Below are positions 5,408-6,818 of a stretch of DNA of 6,818 nucleotides, piece after piece. This stretch comes from Gammaproteobacteria bacterium (lineage in GTDB: Bacteria > Pseudomonadota > Gammaproteobacteria > Arenicellales > JAHEKD01): NCBI GenBank assembly GCA_024638545.1, contig JAHEKD010000089.1, positions 1-6,818 on the forward strand. Reading direction: 5' to 3'. A program made the position numbers and the translations under genes. The notes beneath the pieces are model-generated. The model was not told where the DNA came from. It made no database searches and saw only the letters and a program-made list of their open reading frames with translations. Numbering within the stretch: the first letter of the stretch is position 1; the number at the start of each line of letters is the position of its first letter.

Positions 5408-6724
5408 CTAGTCTCCGTAGTGGCTGCCTTTCAGAAGCTGTTTATCCAGCTCGTCTTCCAGATAGAGTTTCAGCGGTTCAATCGAAATTGCACCCAGAGC
5501 TTCCTTTACAAAGGCAAAAGTCAGCATGCGCCTGGCCTTGGAATTTTCAACACCACGAGAGCGCAGGTAAAACAGGTATTCCTCATTTAACTGGCCGACG
5601 GTTGCGCCGTGCGAACATTTGACATCATCGGCATAGATTTCGAGTTGAGGTTTGGTATCTATTTCAGCATCCGAAGATAGCAAAAGGGTTCGATTATTTT
5701 GATAGGCGTCGGTATGCTGCGCATCTTGAGCGACATAAATTCGCCCGTGAAACACAGCTCGTGAGCGATCATCTAGCACGCCTTTGTATAATTCATCACT
5801 GGTGCAGTTCGCCACCTGATGTTCGACCTGGGTATAATTATCCACATGCTGTCTTTGATTGGTTGCATAGAGGCCGTACATGTTGCTATGTGCGTCGGCA
5901 CCGGAAATCTGGCAGCGTAAATCGTTACGGGTTAGGTGACCGCCCAGCGTGATTGTCGATGTGGAAAATCGTGCTTGCTTTTCGAGTTTCACGAAGGTGC
6001 CGCTGATGTGATTAACGCTGCGTGATTCCTGCTGAACACGCACGTGCTCAACATTAGCATTGCTGCCACAAAATATCTCGCTAATGGTGTTGGTCATGGT
6101 CTTATTGTCCCCGAGTGAAAGATAGCGCTCGATGACCTTGAACCGGCTGTTTTCACCAGCAATTAGGAGATTGCGAGGTTGGACCAGTGAATGGTCTTCA
6201 CCGGTCGAGATGAAAATCAGTTCAACCGGTTTGTCAACAACAATGTCCCGGTCTGTTTCAATCCATACTCCATTTCGGACAAAAGCCGTGTTCAGTGCCA
6301 TAAAACCGTGTGTCGATTCAGGCAGTAACTGGTTGATGTGTTTTTGTGCATGTTCAGCATGCTCATTGAGCAGTTCCGACAGGTCCTTTATTGTCAATCC
6401 GGCCGGGATGTCATTCGTCGACAAACATGTGTCCAGCTGTCCATCGATAATCACGAACTTAAGACTCTCCAGGCCGTCGATTTTGAAGGCATCAACTTGC
6501 TCAACTGACAATTTTCCTTCAGGCCGCGTAACAACATTAAATGCCTGTTTTAACAGCGGTTTAATATTGGTATAGCGCCAGTTTTCATCGGCCATGGTTG
6601 GAAAACCAGCTTGACCAAGCCGCGTCAGACCCTGACGCTGCATTTCACCCAGCCATGTCCCGGATTGATTCAGATCTGCGAACGCCTGATGCTGTGAGTG
6701 GTAATTTTTTATCAGTTCTTGCAT
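5408..6724 (-). CDS. sufD: SufD, subunit of the SufBCD scaffold complex
   Basis: This 438-residue protein has an N-terminal helical region with the family hallmark FPTMADENWRYTNI (41-54). It is followed by the long right-handed beta-helix core and the C-terminal helical part. The strongly conserved segment YADDVKCSHGATVGQLNEE (364-382) contains Cys370 and His372; the equivalent histidine in E. coli SufD helps build the nascent cluster at the SufB-SufD interface. After it comes YLRSRGV and a KARRMLTFAFVKEAL helix that contacts SufC. SufD has no enzyme activity alone: with SufB and two SufC ATPases it forms the cytosolic scaffold. The ATG at 6724 lies 15 bases after the sufC stop, with an AAGAAG sequence upstream as a modest ribosome site. 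The length is usual for the family and I see no disrupted region. Confidence 0.97.
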   Translation of the reverse strand: MQELIKNYHSQHQAFADLNQSGTWLGEMQRQGLTRLGQAGFPTMADENWRYTNIKPLLKQAFNVVTRPEGKLSVEQVDAFKIDGLESLKFVIIDGQLDTCLSTNDIPAGLTIKDLSELLNEHAEHAQKHINQLLPESTHGFMALNTAFVRNGVWIETDRDIVVDKPVELIFISTGEDHSLVQPRNLLIAGENSRFKVIERYLSLGDNKTMTNTISEIFCGSNANVEHVRVQQESRSVNHISGTFVKLEKQARFSTSTITLGGHLTRNDLRCQISGADAHSNMYGLYATNQRQHVDNYTQVEHQVANCTSDELYKGVLDDRSRAVFHGRIYVAQDAQHTDAYQNNRTLLLSSDAEIDTKPQLEIYADDVKCSHGATVGQLNEEYLFYLRSRGVENSKARRMLTFAFVKEALGAISIEPLKLYLEDELDKQLLKGSHYGD

Positions 6725-6739
6725 ATGCTTCTTAACCCG

Positions 6740-6818
6740 TCAGGCTGCCTGTTCATCAATCCAGCCATAGCCTTTATTTTCCAGTTCAAGGGCCAGTGAC
6801 TTGTCACCTGTTTTAATG
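6740..6818 (-). CDS. sufC: SufC, SUF ATPase (C-terminal end only)
   Basis: The last 25 codons of a gene run in from the right edge and end with TGA (6742-6740). The peptide IKTGDKSLALELENKGYGWI followed by DEQAA matches the C-terminus typical of SufC, the ABC-type ATPase that drives conformational change in SufBCD. The Walker motifs lie outside the window, so identification rests on this tail and on the position directly before sufD. Confidence 0.88.
   Translation of the reverse strand, partial: IKTGDKSLALELENKGYGWIDEQAA

Noticed and set aside
5137..5622. Long plus-strand open reading frame opposite sufS and sufD
   Set aside because: It is antisense to two clearly conserved genes, has no recognisable domain and is a shadow of their codon pattern.

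Overview
The window looks like chromosomal DNA of moderate GC content from a proteobacterium, most likely a gammaproteobacterium. This placement is an inference from the protein families and gene order, not a database match. All confident genes are on the minus strand except one, a periplasmic Spy/CpxP-like protein near the left end.

Layout from left to right. An almost perfectly paired inverted repeat (75-171) resembling a miniature transposable or REP-type palindrome lies upstream of a plus-strand gene for a secreted, Met/His-rich LTxxQ protein (278-790). That gene is followed by a structured 3' untranslated segment and a strong intrinsic terminator (891-920). It converges on a minus-strand gene for a small RRM RNA-binding protein (1094-1366), which has its own hairpin terminator. 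The RRM leader contains interleaved complementary segments, one of which can pair with the start-codon region. Next come two overlapping minus-strand genes, a DUF1801 protein (2210-2632) and a protein resembling ureidoglycolate lyase (AllA) (1573-2223). After them is about 330 bp without a visible gene.

The right half (2964-6818) is the distal part of a SUF iron-sulfur cluster assembly operon, transcribed right to left: the end of sufC, then sufD, sufS, a SufU-type scaffold gene, sufT (DUF59) and a small Rieske [2Fe-2S] ferredoxin. Junctions are very tight (15 bp gap, 3 bp gap, two ATGA overlaps, and a Shine-Dalgarno that overlaps the preceding stop codon), so the genes are almost certainly one transcript with coupled translation. 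SufC and SufD belong to the SufBCD scaffold complex. SufS mobilises sulfur from cysteine and SufU is the likely sulfur acceptor. SufT probably helps cluster maturation or transfer, and the Rieske protein is either an electron carrier or a client. sufB and any regulator of the IscR type would lie beyond the right edge and cannot be seen.

I found no clearly undescribed multi-gene system. The items most worth a second look are the palindromic element at 75-171, the possible translational switch in the RRM leader (1365-1447), and the structured 3' segment after the Spy-like gene.
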